This document shows positions 22,922 through 31,391 of a stretch of 40,779 nt of DNA, piece after piece. The stretch covers positions 634-41,412 of the forward strand of contig DGBN01000060.1 in assembly GCA_002384815.1 (NCBI GenBank), written 5' to 3'. This stretch comes from Oxalobacteraceae bacterium UBA4003. GTDB taxonomy: Bacteria > Pseudomonadota > Gammaproteobacteria > Burkholderiales > Burkholderiaceae_D. How positions within the stretch are numbered: position 1 is the stretch's first letter; each line of letters opens with the position of its first letter. The translations under genes and the position numbers were made by a program. The notes under the pieces are model-generated. The model was given only the letters and a program-made list of their open reading frames with translations, did not search any database and was not told the DNA's origin.

Positions 22922-23833
22922 ATGGCTGCAATTCAAATTAATCAGGTCGAAAAAAGCTATCGCGCGCTGAAAGCGCTGAATGGCGTTTCGCTTGCCATAG
23001 AAGAAGGCGAGTTTTTCGGCCTGCTCGGGCCGAACGGTGCGGGTAAAACGACATTGATTTCGATACTCGCAGGCTTGAACCGGGCCGATGCGGGCAGTGT
23101 CAAGGTGCATGGTCACGACGTCGTGAGTGATTATCGGCAAACGCGCAAATTGCTGGGTGTGGTGCCGCAGGAACTGGTGTTCGATCCTTTCTTCACGGTG
23201 CGTGAAACCCTGCGCATGCAGTCCGGTTACTACGGTCTGAAAAACAATGATGCGTGGATAGATGAGGTGATGCATCACCTCGATCTGACCGGCAAGGCCG
23301 ATGCCAATATGCGTGCGCTGTCGGGTGGCATGAAGCGTCGTGTGCTGGTGGCGCAGGCGCTGGTGCACAAGCCACCGGTGATTGTGCTGGATGAGCCGAC
23401 GGCGGGTGTCGATGTGGAGTTGCGTCAGACCTTGTGGAAATTTATTTCGCGTCTCAATCGCGAAGGCCATACAGTCGTCTTGACCACGCATTATCTGGAA
23501 GAGGCGCAGGCGCTGTGCAATCGAGTGGCGATGCTGAAGGCGGGACAAGTGGTGGCGCTGGATGAGACTTCGACCCTGATCAAGCGTATTTCCGGATCGC
23601 AGCTGGTGCTGCGTATTGCGTCCGGTGTCTTCCCCGATGAATTGAAAAATCTGCTGTTGCATCCGGATGAACTGGCGTTTGGCAATCAATATATCCTGCG
23701 CGTGAATGAATACAGCGACGTTGAGCCGATACTCGCCAAACTGCGGCTGTCGGGCGTGGTAATCGAGGACATGCAACTGCAGCAAGCGGATCTGGAAGAC
23801 GTCTTTATCCAGATCATGGAAGGTGCAAAATGA
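22922..23833 (+). CDS. yadG: ABC-2 type transporter ATP-binding protein (YadG-like)
   Basis: This 303-aa ATPase has Walker A LLGPNGAGKTTL, signature LSGGMKRRVLVAQAL, Walker B VIVLDEPTAGVDVELRQ and H-loop LTTHYLEEA. The TAGVDVELRQTLW segment and overall layout closely resemble E. coli YadG. The substrate is unknown. The ATG at 22922 gives MAAIQINQVEKSY; a GTG at 22907 would add five residues, and neither has a strong Shine-Dalgarno. It overlaps the permease gene by four bases. The pair sits between mlaB and ibaG-murA, genes that are adjacent in enterobacteria. Confidence 0.88.
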   Translation: MAAIQINQVEKSYRALKALNGVSLAIEEGEFFGLLGPNGAGKTTLISILAGLNRADAGSVKVHGHDVVSDYRQTRKLLGVVPQELVFDPFFTVRETLRMQSGYYGLKNNDAWIDEVMHHLDLTGKADANMRALSGGMKRRVLVAQALVHKPPVIVLDEPTAGVDVELRQTLWKFISRLNREGHTVVLTTHYLEEAQALCNRVAMLKAGQVVALDETSTLIKRISGSQLVLRIASGVFPDELKNLLLHPDELAFGNQYILRVNEYSDVEPILAKLRLSGVVIEDMQLQQADLEDVFIQIMEGAK

Positions 23834-24585
23834 CCGGCTTCCAGACCTTGTTTTACAAGGAGATACTGCGCTTCTGGAAAGTAGCGACGCAAACCGTCGC
23901 TGCACCTATTTTGACCGCGGTGTTGTACTTGCTGATTTTCGGTCACGTGCTGGAAGATCATGTGCAGGTTTATCCCGGCGTGAAATATACGGCCTTCCTG
24001 GTGCCAGGCCTGGTGATGATGAGCGTGCTGCAGAATGCATTTGCCAACTCATCGTCGTCGCTGATTCAATCCAAGATTACCGGCAATCTGGTATTCGTCC
24101 TGCTAACGCCTTTGTCGCATTGGGAATTGTTCGGTGCCTATGTGCTGGCGGCGGTCGTGCGCGGTGTGGCGGTAGGTAGCGGCGTGTTTTTGGTGACGGC
24201 CTGGTTTGCGGATATGTCGTTTGCCGCGCCGTGGTGGATACTGATTTTTGGTGTTCTCGGTGCGAGCATGCTGGGTACCATGGGTTTGATCGCCGGTATC
24301 TGGGCAGAAAAATTCGATCAACTGGCGGCGTTCCAGAATTTCCTGATCATGCCGGCGACCTTCCTGTCTGGCGTCTTTTATTCGGTGAATTCCTTGCCGC
24401 CATTCTGGCAAACAGTGTCACACCTTAACCCGTTCTTTTACATGATCGATGGTTTCCGTTATGGTTTCTTTGGCCAGTCGGATGTTAATCCCTTGATCAG
24501 CTGTCTTGCTGTTGTGTTCTTCCTGTTGCTGCTTTCAGGTCTGGCAGTTCAGTTGCTGAAAAACGGTTACAAGCTGCGTCATTGA
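23830..24585 (+). CDS. yadH: ABC-2 type transporter permease (YadH-like)
   Basis: This 251-aa membrane protein has six hydrophobic segments and the ABC-2 permease signature: an N-terminal FYKEILRFWKVATQTVAAPI and a C-terminal NFLIMPATFLSGVFYSVNSL followed by LNPFFYMIDGFRYGFFG. It matches the YadH/NodJ type in length and motifs and works with the ATPase encoded just upstream. The transported compound cannot be deduced. Placement after the mla genes suggests an envelope role, which is inference only. Confidence 0.87.
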   Translation: MTGFQTLFYKEILRFWKVATQTVAAPILTAVLYLLIFGHVLEDHVQVYPGVKYTAFLVPGLVMMSVLQNAFANSSSSLIQSKITGNLVFVLLTPLSHWELFGAYVLAAVVRGVAVGSGVFLVTAWFADMSFAAPWWILIFGVLGASMLGTMGLIAGIWAEKFDQLAAFQNFLIMPATFLSGVFYSVNSLPPFWQTVSHLNPFFYMIDGFRYGFFGQSDVNPLISCLAVVFFLLLLSGLAVQLLKNGYKLRH

Positions 24586-24642
24586 TCGCTAGCGCAGTAT
24601 TTTTATTTATTTACTCATCACCTCATATTAAAAGGCAAAATC

Positions 24643-24879
24643 ATGTTGCCCACACCAGAATTAGTTAAAAGTTATATTGCTGCAGGCATGGATTGCACGC
24701 ATGTTGAAGTAAGCGGCGACGGCGCGCACTTCGAGGCGGTGATTGTATCGAATGCATTTGCAGGCAAGCGTTTGATCCAGCGTCATCAATTGGTCTACGC
24801 CGCACTCGGTGATCGCATGCGCGAAGAAATTCATGCGCTGTCGATGAAGACGCTGACGCCGGAAGAATTTCAGAAGTAA
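24643..24879 (+). CDS. ibaG: BolA-family protein IbaG
   Basis: This 78-aa BolA-fold protein has the class motif GDGAHFEAVIVSNAFAGKRL followed by RHQLVYAALG, with His residues that can coordinate a shared 2Fe-2S cluster with a monothiol glutaredoxin. It lacks the longer N-terminus of BolA proper and sits directly before murA, like E. coli ibaG (yrbA). AAAAGGC precedes the ATG. A role in iron-sulfur trafficking or acid response is inferred from the family. Confidence 0.9.
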   Translation: MLPTPELVKSYIAAGMDCTHVEVSGDGAHFEAVIVSNAFAGKRLIQRHQLVYAALGDRMREEIHALSMKTLTPEEFQK

Positions 24880-24922
24880 CGCGCTTGCAGAATTCACTTG
24901 TGCTAAATCAATCAACTCATTA

Positions 24923-24937
24923 ATGGACAAGCTTTAA
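24923..24937 (+). promoter_or_regulatory. Five-codon mini-ORF (MDKL-stop) abutting the murA start
   Basis: ATG GAC AAG CTT TAA ends immediately before the murA ATG GAT AAG CTT TTG. The two 15-base blocks match at 12 positions, so this looks like a tandem duplication of the murA start whose first copy has a stop codon. It is in the murA frame. Neither ATG has an obvious Shine-Dalgarno. Termination-reinitiation coupling is a possible function. Confidence 0.5.
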
Positions 24938-26188
24938 ATGGATAAGCTTTTGATTCAAGGCGGTCATCGCCTCTCTGGCGAGATCGAAATTTCCGGTGCG
25001 AAGAATGCGGCATTGCCTATTCTGTGCGCCGGATTGCTGACAGCTGATTCTGTCCAGTTAAGCAACGTGCCGAATCTGCAGGATGTCACGACGATATTGC
25101 GCCTGTTGCGCCAGATGGGTTTACGGGCCGAACAGGATGGCGACAAGATAACGTTGAACGGCAGTGCAATCGACAAACTGGAAGCGCCGTACGAGATGGT
25201 GAAAACCATGCGTGCATCCATTCTGGTGCTGGGGCCTTTGCTGGCACGCTTCGGCGAGGCAAAAGTATCGCTGCCGGGCGGCTGCGCGATCGGTTCGCGT
25301 CCTGTCGATCAGCACATCAAGGGTTTGCAGGCGATGGGGGCTGAAGTCACGATCGAAGCCGGCTATATTCACGCCAAGGCGAAGAAGCTCAAGGGCGCAC
25401 GCATTGTCACCGACATGATTACTGTTACAGGGACAGAAAATCTGTTGATGGCGGCGACGCTGGCAGAAGGTGAAACGATACTGGAAAATGCCGCACGCGA
25501 ACCGGAAGTGACCGATCTGGCAAATCTGCTGGTAGCTATGGGGGCGCAGATATCCGGCATTGGCACCGACCGCCTGGTGATTCAGGGCGTGGCACGCTTG
25601 CACGGCGCCTCGCATGCGGTGATTGCCGATCGTATCGAAACTGCCACCTTTCTATGCGCCGTGGCTGCGGTGGGAGGCGACGTCACCCTGCGCAAGACAC
25701 GCACCGATACGCTGGATGTGGCATTCGACAAATTGCGCGAAGCTGGTGCCATCCTGACAGCCAGCGATGACTGGATACGTGTGCAAATGTCGTCGCGGCC
25801 CAAGGCAGTCAGTTTCCGCACTACCGAATATCCGGGTTTTCCGACCGACATGCAGGCACAATTCATGGCGATGAACTGCATCGCCGAAGGCAGCAGTCAG
25901 GTGGTCGAAACCATTTTTGAAAATCGCTTCATGCATGTGCAGGAGATGAATCGCCTGGGTGCAGCCATCAGCATTGAAGGTCATACTGCGATCATCAACG
26001 GCGTGGACAAGCTGGTAGGCGCGCCGGTGATGGCAACCGATCTGCGGGCCTCGGCATCGCTGGTGATTGCCGCACTGGTGGCGGAAGGTGAAACATTGAT
26101 AGATCGTATTTATCATCTGGACCGCGGTTACGATCGCATGGAAGTCAAACTGTCCGCCGTCGGCGCACACATTCAGCGAGTGAAATAA
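24938..26188 (+). CDS. murA: UDP-N-acetylglucosamine 1-carboxyvinyltransferase
   Basis: MurA transfers enolpyruvate from PEP to UDP-GlcNAc, the first committed step of peptidoglycan synthesis, and is the fosfomycin target. The 416-aa product has the PEP-binding Lys22 (ISGAKNAALP), the active-site Cys116 in LPGGCAIGSRPVDQH (the fosfomycin-sensitive Cys form) and TEYPGFPTDMQAQFMA. ATG at 24938 is supported by homology (MDKLLIQGG). The final TAA shares its last base with the hisG ATG, coupling cell-wall and histidine genes on one transcript. Confidence 0.98.
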   Translation: MDKLLIQGGHRLSGEIEISGAKNAALPILCAGLLTADSVQLSNVPNLQDVTTILRLLRQMGLRAEQDGDKITLNGSAIDKLEAPYEMVKTMRASILVLGPLLARFGEAKVSLPGGCAIGSRPVDQHIKGLQAMGAEVTIEAGYIHAKAKKLKGARIVTDMITVTGTENLLMAATLAEGETILENAAREPEVTDLANLLVAMGAQISGIGTDRLVIQGVARLHGASHAVIADRIETATFLCAVAAVGGDVTLRKTRTDTLDVAFDKLREAGAILTASDDWIRVQMSSRPKAVSFRTTEYPGFPTDMQAQFMAMNCIAEGSSQVVETIFENRFMHVQEMNRLGAAISIEGHTAIINGVDKLVGAPVMATDLRASASLVIAALVAEGETLIDRIYHLDRGYDRMEVKLSAVGAHIQRVK

Positions 26189-26865
26189 TGACGCAAGTAC
26201 GCATGCAGGCAGAGCCGCAGCAACTGACGCTGGCGCTTTCAAAAGGCCGCATCTTTGAGGAAACCCTGCCCTTGCTGGAAGCCGCAGGTATCAAGGTCAC
26301 CGAAGATCCGGAAACCTCGCGCAAGCTGATTTTAAAAACCAGCGATGCCAATGTGCGCGTGATTATCGTGCGCGCATCGGACGTGCCGACGTATGTGCAA
26401 TACGGTGCAGCCGATTTCGGTGTGGCAGGCAAGGACGTGTTGCTGGAACATGGTGGTGAAGGGCTGTATCAGCCTATCGATTTGAATATTGCCAAATGCC
26501 GTATGTCGGTGGCGGTCAAGGATGGTTTCGATTACGCCAGCGCGGTGCGGCAGGGCGCGCGCCTGCGCGTGGTGACCAAATACGTGCAGACTGCACGCGA
26601 ACACTTTGCCGCCAAAGGCGTGCACGTCGACCTGATCAAGTTGTACGGTTCGATGGAACTGGGTCCGCTGGTTGGCTTGGCCGATGCGATCGTCGATCTG
26701 GTCAGCACCGGCAGTACGCTGCGCGCGAATCACCTGGTCGAAGTAGAACACATCATGGAGATTTCATCGCGGCTGGTGGTCAATCAGGCAGCACTGAAAT
26801 TGAAGCGCGAGCGCCTGCAGCCGATACTCGAGGCCTTTGAAAAGGCTACGCAGCGGCAGTCTTGA
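26188..26865 (+). CDS. hisG: ATP phosphoribosyltransferase, short form
   Basis: HisG condenses ATP with PRPP, the first step of histidine synthesis. The 225-aa product is the short form, which lacks the C-terminal regulatory ACT-like domain and works with HisZ. Landmarks are LTLALSKGRIFEETLPLL, YVQYGAADFGVAGKDVLLE and DLVSTGSTLRANHL (PRPP loop). No hisZ is in this window. The start overlaps the murA stop. ATG at 26203 is a possible alternative start. Confidence 0.96.
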   Translation: MTQVRMQAEPQQLTLALSKGRIFEETLPLLEAAGIKVTEDPETSRKLILKTSDANVRVIIVRASDVPTYVQYGAADFGVAGKDVLLEHGGEGLYQPIDLNIAKCRMSVAVKDGFDYASAVRQGARLRVVTKYVQTAREHFAAKGVHVDLIKLYGSMELGPLVGLADAIVDLVSTGSTLRANHLVEVEHIMEISSRLVVNQAALKLKRERLQPILEAFEKATQRQS

Positions 26866-26912
26866 ACTCGCATTGCCGCATTTACTTCTACATGGTTTGA
26901 TTGAGAAAAACG

Positions 26913-28229
26913 ATGTCCATACAGATACGCAGATTTGATTCCAGCAATCCTGACTTTAAATCGCAACTGGCCGCTGTGCTGGCGTTTGAAGCGAGTGAAG
27001 ACGAAGCGATCGATCGCGGTGTGATGCAGATTCTGGATCATGTAAAGCGCGAGGGCGATGCCGCAGTATTGCAATACACCAGGAAATTCGATCATGTCGA
27101 CGCTGCAAACATGGCAGCACTGGAAATCGGTCGTGATGAGTTGCAGGCGGCACTAGACCAATTATCGCCGGCACGTCGTGCTGCCCTGCAGACTGCTGCA
27201 GATCGCGTGCGCACCTATCACGAGCGTCAAAAAGCTGAAATCGGCTCCAGCGGTTTTACCTATACCGAAGCGGATGGCACCATCCTCGGCCAAAAAGTGA
27301 CGCCGCTCGATCGCGTCGGGATTTACGTCCCTGGCGGCAAAGCCGCTTATCCATCGTCGGTATTGATGAATGCGATTCCGGCCAAGGTGGCAGGCGTACA
27401 GGAAGTCATCATGGTGGTACCTACGCCGAATGGCGTGAAGAATGAACTGGTACTGGCCGCTGCGGCGATGTCCGGTGTCGATCGTGTTTTCACGATAGGC
27501 GGTGCGCAGGCAGTTGGTGCACTCGCGTACGGCACGACAACGATTCCACAAGTCGATAAAATCGTCGGCCCTGGGAATGCTTATGTTGCGGCGGCCAAAC
27601 GTCGTGTGTTCGGCACGGTTGGTATCGACATGATCGCCGGCCCGTCGGAAATTCTGGTGATCTGTGACGGCACGACCGATCCGGACTGGATTGCGATGGA
27701 TCTGTTTTCGCAAGCCGAACACGATGAGTTGGCACAATCGATTTTGATTTGCCCCGACGCGGCGTATATCGATGCAGTGGCAGCAAGTATCAATCGCCAA
27801 TTAGCCGATATGCCGCGCAAGGACGTCATCACCACCTCGCTGACGAATCGTGGCGCGATGATCAAGGTGCGCGATATGGATGAGGCGTGTGAGATCGCCA
27901 ACCTGATTGCCGCTGAACATCTGGAAATTTCAACCGAAAATCCGCAGCAGTGGGCAGACAAGATCCGCCACGCCGGCGCGATGTTTCTTGGCCGCTTTTC
28001 CTCCGAATCGCTGGGCGACTATTGTGCCGGCCCGAATCACGTGCTGCCGACCTCGCGCACTGCACGCTTTTCTTCACCGCTCGGCGTCTATGATTTCCAG
28101 AAACGCTCCAGCATGCTGCAGGTGAGCGAGGGCGGTGCGCAGACTTTAGGTAAAGTCGCTGCAGAACTTGCCTATGGCGAAGGCTTGCAGGCGCACGCGC
28201 GTTCGGCAGAATACCGGTTGAAGAAATGA
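26913..28229 (+). CDS. hisD: Histidinol dehydrogenase
   Basis: HisD oxidises L-histidinol to L-histidine in two NAD- and zinc-dependent steps. The 438-aa product has YVPGGKAAYPSSVLMNAIPA, the signature IDMIAGPSEILVICDG, the zinc and catalytic region SQAEHDELAQSIL, and the C-terminal GPNHVLPTSRTARFSSPLGV. I use the ATG at 26913; a TTG twelve bases upstream is in frame but less likely. hisG precedes by 47 bases. Confidence 0.97.
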   Translation: MSIQIRRFDSSNPDFKSQLAAVLAFEASEDEAIDRGVMQILDHVKREGDAAVLQYTRKFDHVDAANMAALEIGRDELQAALDQLSPARRAALQTAADRVRTYHERQKAEIGSSGFTYTEADGTILGQKVTPLDRVGIYVPGGKAAYPSSVLMNAIPAKVAGVQEVIMVVPTPNGVKNELVLAAAAMSGVDRVFTIGGAQAVGALAYGTTTIPQVDKIVGPGNAYVAAAKRRVFGTVGIDMIAGPSEILVICDGTTDPDWIAMDLFSQAEHDELAQSILICPDAAYIDAVAASINRQLADMPRKDVITTSLTNRGAMIKVRDMDEACEIANLIAAEHLEISTENPQQWADKIRHAGAMFLGRFSSESLGDYCAGPNHVLPTSRTARFSSPLGVYDFQKRSSMLQVSEGGAQTLGKVAAELAYGEGLQAHARSAEYRLKK

Positions 28230-28248
28230 CACGCTTGCGGATCGTGCA

Positions 28249-29052
28249 ATGAGTGATTGGCGCAATCGCGTTTTTTGCGAAGATGCGCTGGACGGTCTGG
28301 CGCGCATTCCCGATGCCGCCGTCGATCTGATCATCGCCGATCCGCCTTATGGCTTGGGCAAGGATTACGGCAACGATTCCGACAAGCTGGCTGCCGAGGC
28401 CTATCTTCAATGGATGGAGCAGTGGATAGATGCCGCGCTACCCAAGCTCAAGCCGAATGGCAGCCTCTATATTTTCCTGACCTGGCGTTATTCGCCGGAA
28501 GTGTTTGTCATGCTGAAAAAGCGCATGACGATGATCAATGAAATCATCTGGGATAGACGAGTGCCGTCGATGGGCGGCAGCACACGCAGATTTTCATCGG
28601 TACATGACACGGTAGGATTTTTTGCCAAGGCGAAGGATTACTATTTCGATCTGGATGCGATACGGGTTCCCTACGATGCTGAAACCAAGAAGGCGCGCTC
28701 GCGTTCCATCTTTGTCGGCGCCAAATGGCTGGAGCTGGGTTACAACCCGAAAGATGTCTGGAGTGTGTCACGCCTGCATCGGGAGCATCGGGAACGGGCT
28801 GATCATCCAACCCAAAAGCCGCTGGAAATTATCGAACGCATGTTGAAAGCATCCTGTCCACCCGATGGTGTGGTACTCGATCCCTTCATGGGCAGCGGCA
28901 CCACAGCTGTAGCGGCCAGGCGCTGCGGCCGTCATTTTGTCGGTTTTGAACTGAATGCCGAATACTGCGCATTGATTGAAAAACGGCTGGTTGCGCTGGC
29001 TCCTCTTGACGTTGCAAATGTTATTGGCAGAACAGTGGCAGAAGGCATCTGA
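28249..29052 (+). CDS. Orphan beta-class adenine-specific DNA methyltransferase
   Basis: This 267-aa protein has catalytic motif IV DPPYGLG (residues 31-37) near the N-terminus, a central variable region (about 95-185) likely to hold target recognition, HPTQKP (186-191), then motif I DPFMGSGTT (211-219). That order defines a beta-class N6-adenine or N4-cytosine methyltransferase; DPPY favours adenine. It is related to the YhdJ/RsrI type and lacks the extra C-terminal domain of CcrM. No restriction enzyme gene is adjacent. It starts 19 bases after hisD, in the slot where hisC lies in many betaproteobacterial his operons. Codon use looks native. The recognition sequence is unknown. Confidence 0.92.
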   Translation: MSDWRNRVFCEDALDGLARIPDAAVDLIIADPPYGLGKDYGNDSDKLAAEAYLQWMEQWIDAALPKLKPNGSLYIFLTWRYSPEVFVMLKKRMTMINEIIWDRRVPSMGGSTRRFSSVHDTVGFFAKAKDYYFDLDAIRVPYDAETKKARSRSIFVGAKWLELGYNPKDVWSVSRLHREHRERADHPTQKPLEIIERMLKASCPPDGVVLDPFMGSGTTAVAARRCGRHFVGFELNAEYCALIEKRLVALAPLDVANVIGRTVAEGI

Positions 29053-29257
29053 TATCGACTGATTTTCAATTTAAAGCGGCAAAAATCGCGCGTATATGCC
29101 AATCAGCAGGCGGAACCTAAAGTGCTTGCTGAAAATATGGGTAAAATGCCCGTATTGCCGGGAAACAGCCACGCTTTGCCTGGCAGCGGCAGGAAATACC
29201 TTTACTGCGGCATGTTAAAACGTCGCTCTCATTGTCATTACTGGTTGTTACTCGAAT

Positions 29258-29854
29258 ATGTCTACGTCACGCACTGCAGAAATCACGCGCAATACCAACG
29301 AAACGCAAATCCGCGTCGCGATCAATATCGACGGCACCGGTCAGCAAAAACTGAATACCGGCGTGCCTTTCCTCGATCACATGCTGGATCAGATTGCGCG
29401 TCACGGCTTGATCGATCTGGATATCGAAGCCAAAGGCGATCTGCATATCGATGCGCACCACACGGTGGAAGACGTTGGCATCACGCTAGGCCAGGCTTTT
29501 GCCAAGGCTATCGGCGACAAAAAAGGCATCCGTCGCTATGGCCATTCCTATGTGCCGCTGGATGAAGCGCTGTCGCGCGTGGTCATCGATTTCTCCGGCC
29601 GTCCGGGACTGGAATTTCATGTGCCGTTCACGCGCTCCATGATAGGCGCCTTCGACGTCGATCTGACGCGCGAATTTTTCCAGGGCTTCGTCAATCATGC
29701 GCTGGTGTCTATGCATATCGATAATCTGCGCGGCGAAAATGCCCATCATCAGTGCGAAACCGTATTCAAGGCATTTGGCCGTGCATTGCGCATGGCGATT
29801 GAGCTGGACCCGCGCTCCGTTGGCACTATCCCATCGACCAAGGGCAGTCTGTAA
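29258..29854 (+). CDS. hisB: Imidazoleglycerol-phosphate dehydratase
   Basis: HisB dehydrates imidazoleglycerol phosphate in histidine synthesis. The 198-aa product is the monofunctional dehydratase without the N-terminal histidinol-phosphatase domain of enterobacteria. Manganese-ligand motifs are DHMLDQIARHG and HIDAHHTVEDVGITLG, with a matching HHQCETVFKAFGRAL near the C-terminus. The 205-base gap upstream (29053-29257) shows no hisC remnant, no credible ORF and no strong promoter. Confidence 0.97.
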   Translation: MSTSRTAEITRNTNETQIRVAINIDGTGQQKLNTGVPFLDHMLDQIARHGLIDLDIEAKGDLHIDAHHTVEDVGITLGQAFAKAIGDKKGIRRYGHSYVPLDEALSRVVIDFSGRPGLEFHVPFTRSMIGAFDVDLTREFFQGFVNHALVSMHIDNLRGENAHHQCETVFKAFGRALRMAIELDPRSVGTIPSTKGSL

Positions 29855-29909
29855 TCTGTCTGTTCGATAGGGCAAGACGCTCCAATTCACTGAAACCTGA
29901 ATCACCGGC

Positions 29910-30548
29910 ATGAACAAAATAGTAGTAGTGGATTACGGCATGGGTAATTTGCGCTCGGTTGCGCAGGCTTTGCGCAAGGTTGCGCCGGAGGTGGACGTAC
30001 GTATTTCCGGCGAATTGGCCGATATTCGTGCAGCCGACAGGCTGGTGCTGCCGGGGCAGGGTGCGATTCCCGATTGCATGCGCTCCTTGCAGGAATCCGG
30101 CTTGCAGGACGCTCTGCTCGATGCTGCGCGCAACAAACCCTTGTTTGGTGTGTGTGTCGGCGAGCAATTGATGTTCGACTGGAGCGAGGAAGGCGATACC
30201 GTCGGCCTAGGCTTGTTTCCCGGCAAGGTGGTGAAGTTCCGCTTTGACAATCAATTGCAGGAAGATGGTTCGCGCTTCAAGGTGCCGCAAATGGGCTGGA
30301 ACCGCGTGCATCAATCCTTGTCTCATCCGCTGTGGAGCGGGATTGCCGACGACAGCTACTTTTATTTCGTGCATAGTTACTATGCAGTACCGGCGCAGCG
30401 TGCGCATATTGCAGGTGAAACACCGTATGGCGCATTGTTTTGCAGCGCAATTGCACGTGATAATATTTTTGCGACGCAGTTCCATCCGGAAAAAAGTGCG
30501 GCTGCCGGTTTGCAACTGTATAAAAATTTCGTCCACTGGAATCCGTAG
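29910..30548 (+). CDS. hisH: Imidazole glycerol phosphate synthase, glutaminase subunit
   Basis: HisH is the class I glutamine amidotransferase that supplies ammonia to HisF. The 212-aa product starts with VVVDYGMGNLRSV, has the nucleophile Cys82 in GVCVGEQLMF, and the His-Glu pair in FATQFHPEKSAAAG. The nucleophile elbow reads CVGE where CLGM is commoner, a mild variant that keeps the catalytic Cys. The gene lies 55 bases after hisB. Confidence 0.95.
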   Translation: MNKIVVVDYGMGNLRSVAQALRKVAPEVDVRISGELADIRAADRLVLPGQGAIPDCMRSLQESGLQDALLDAARNKPLFGVCVGEQLMFDWSEEGDTVGLGLFPGKVVKFRFDNQLQEDGSRFKVPQMGWNRVHQSLSHPLWSGIADDSYFYFVHSYYAVPAQRAHIAGETPYGALFCSAIARDNIFATQFHPEKSAAAGLQLYKNFVHWNP

Positions 30549-30605
30549 GCAATTCGCTACCACCGGTTTCTTTCTTACTTAAAACCTCACACTCCAAACG
30601 TATCC

Positions 30606-31391
30606 ATGCTGCTCATACCTGCCATCGATCTCAAAGACGGTCACTGCGTTCGCCTGAAGCAAGGCGATATGGACCAGGCTACCGTATTTTCCGAAGACCC
30701 AGCCGACATGGCGCGTCACTGGCTGACGCAAGGCGCACGACGCCTGCATCTGGTCGATTTGAACGGCGCTTTTGCCGGCAAGCCGAAAAATGAAGCGGCG
30801 GTCAAATCGATACTGCAAGCAGTGCGCGAATACGCGGAAAAAAACGGCATCGAACGAATCCCGGTCCAGCTAGGTGGCGGGATACGCGATCTGGATACCA
30901 TCGAACGTTATCTCGACGGTGGTTTGAGCTACATCATCATCGGCACTGCGGCAGTCAAAAATCCCGGATTTCTGCATGATGCATGCAGCGCCTTCCCCGG
31001 TCAGATCATCGTCGGCCTCGATGCCAAGGACGGTAAAGTGGCGACCGATGGCTGGAGCAAATTGTCCGGTCACGAAGTGATAGACCTCGCGAAAAAATTT
31101 GAAGACTACGGTTGCGAATCGATTATCTATACCGACATTGGCCGCGACGGCATGATGGGCGGCGTGAATATCGAAGCGACCGTCAAATTGGCGCAGAGCA
31201 TGGCGATTCCGGTCATTGCCTCCGGCGGTGTGCACAACATCAAGGATGTCGAAGCCTTGTGCGCCGTGCAGGATGAAGGCATCGAAGGCGTGATTTGCGG
31301 TCGCTCGATTTACGAAGGTACGCTGGATCTGCGTTCGGCGCAGGATAGAGCCGACGAACTGAGCGGTGTTGATCCGGAAACAGACGAATGA
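30606..31391 (+). CDS. hisA: Phosphoribosylformimino-5-aminoimidazole carboxamide ribotide isomerase
   Basis: HisA isomerises ProFAR to PRFAR through an Amadori rearrangement. The 261-aa TIM barrel has the catalytic Asp in IPAIDLKDGHCVRL (Asp8), phosphate-binding QLGGGIRD and ASGGVHNI, and the second acid/base Asp in YTDIGRDGMMGG. The length is slightly above usual, with an extended acidic C-terminal tail (SGVDPETDE). It overlaps hisF by four bases. Confidence 0.97.
   Translation: MLLIPAIDLKDGHCVRLKQGDMDQATVFSEDPADMARHWLTQGARRLHLVDLNGAFAGKPKNEAAVKSILQAVREYAEKNGIERIPVQLGGGIRDLDTIERYLDGGLSYIIIGTAAVKNPGFLHDACSAFPGQIIVGLDAKDGKVATDGWSKLSGHEVIDLAKKFEDYGCESIIYTDIGRDGMMGGVNIEATVKLAQSMAIPVIASGGVHNIKDVEALCAVQDEGIEGVICGRSIYEGTLDLRSAQDRADELSGVDPETDE

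Noticed and set aside
22913..23905. Minus-strand ORF (330 codons) antisense to the yadG-like ATPase gene
   Set aside because: The sense strand encodes an intact ABC ATPase; the antisense product is His/Arg-rich and motif-free.
29053..29257. Promoter or hairpin regulator before hisB
   Set aside because: An approximate TGCCGGG/CCTGGCA inverted repeat and AT-rich stretches are present, but pairing is imperfect and no promoter pair has correct spacing.
29122..29565. Plus-strand ORF starting in the gap before hisB
   Set aside because: Most of it is hisB read in another frame, and the leading part has no motif; it is not a hisC remnant.
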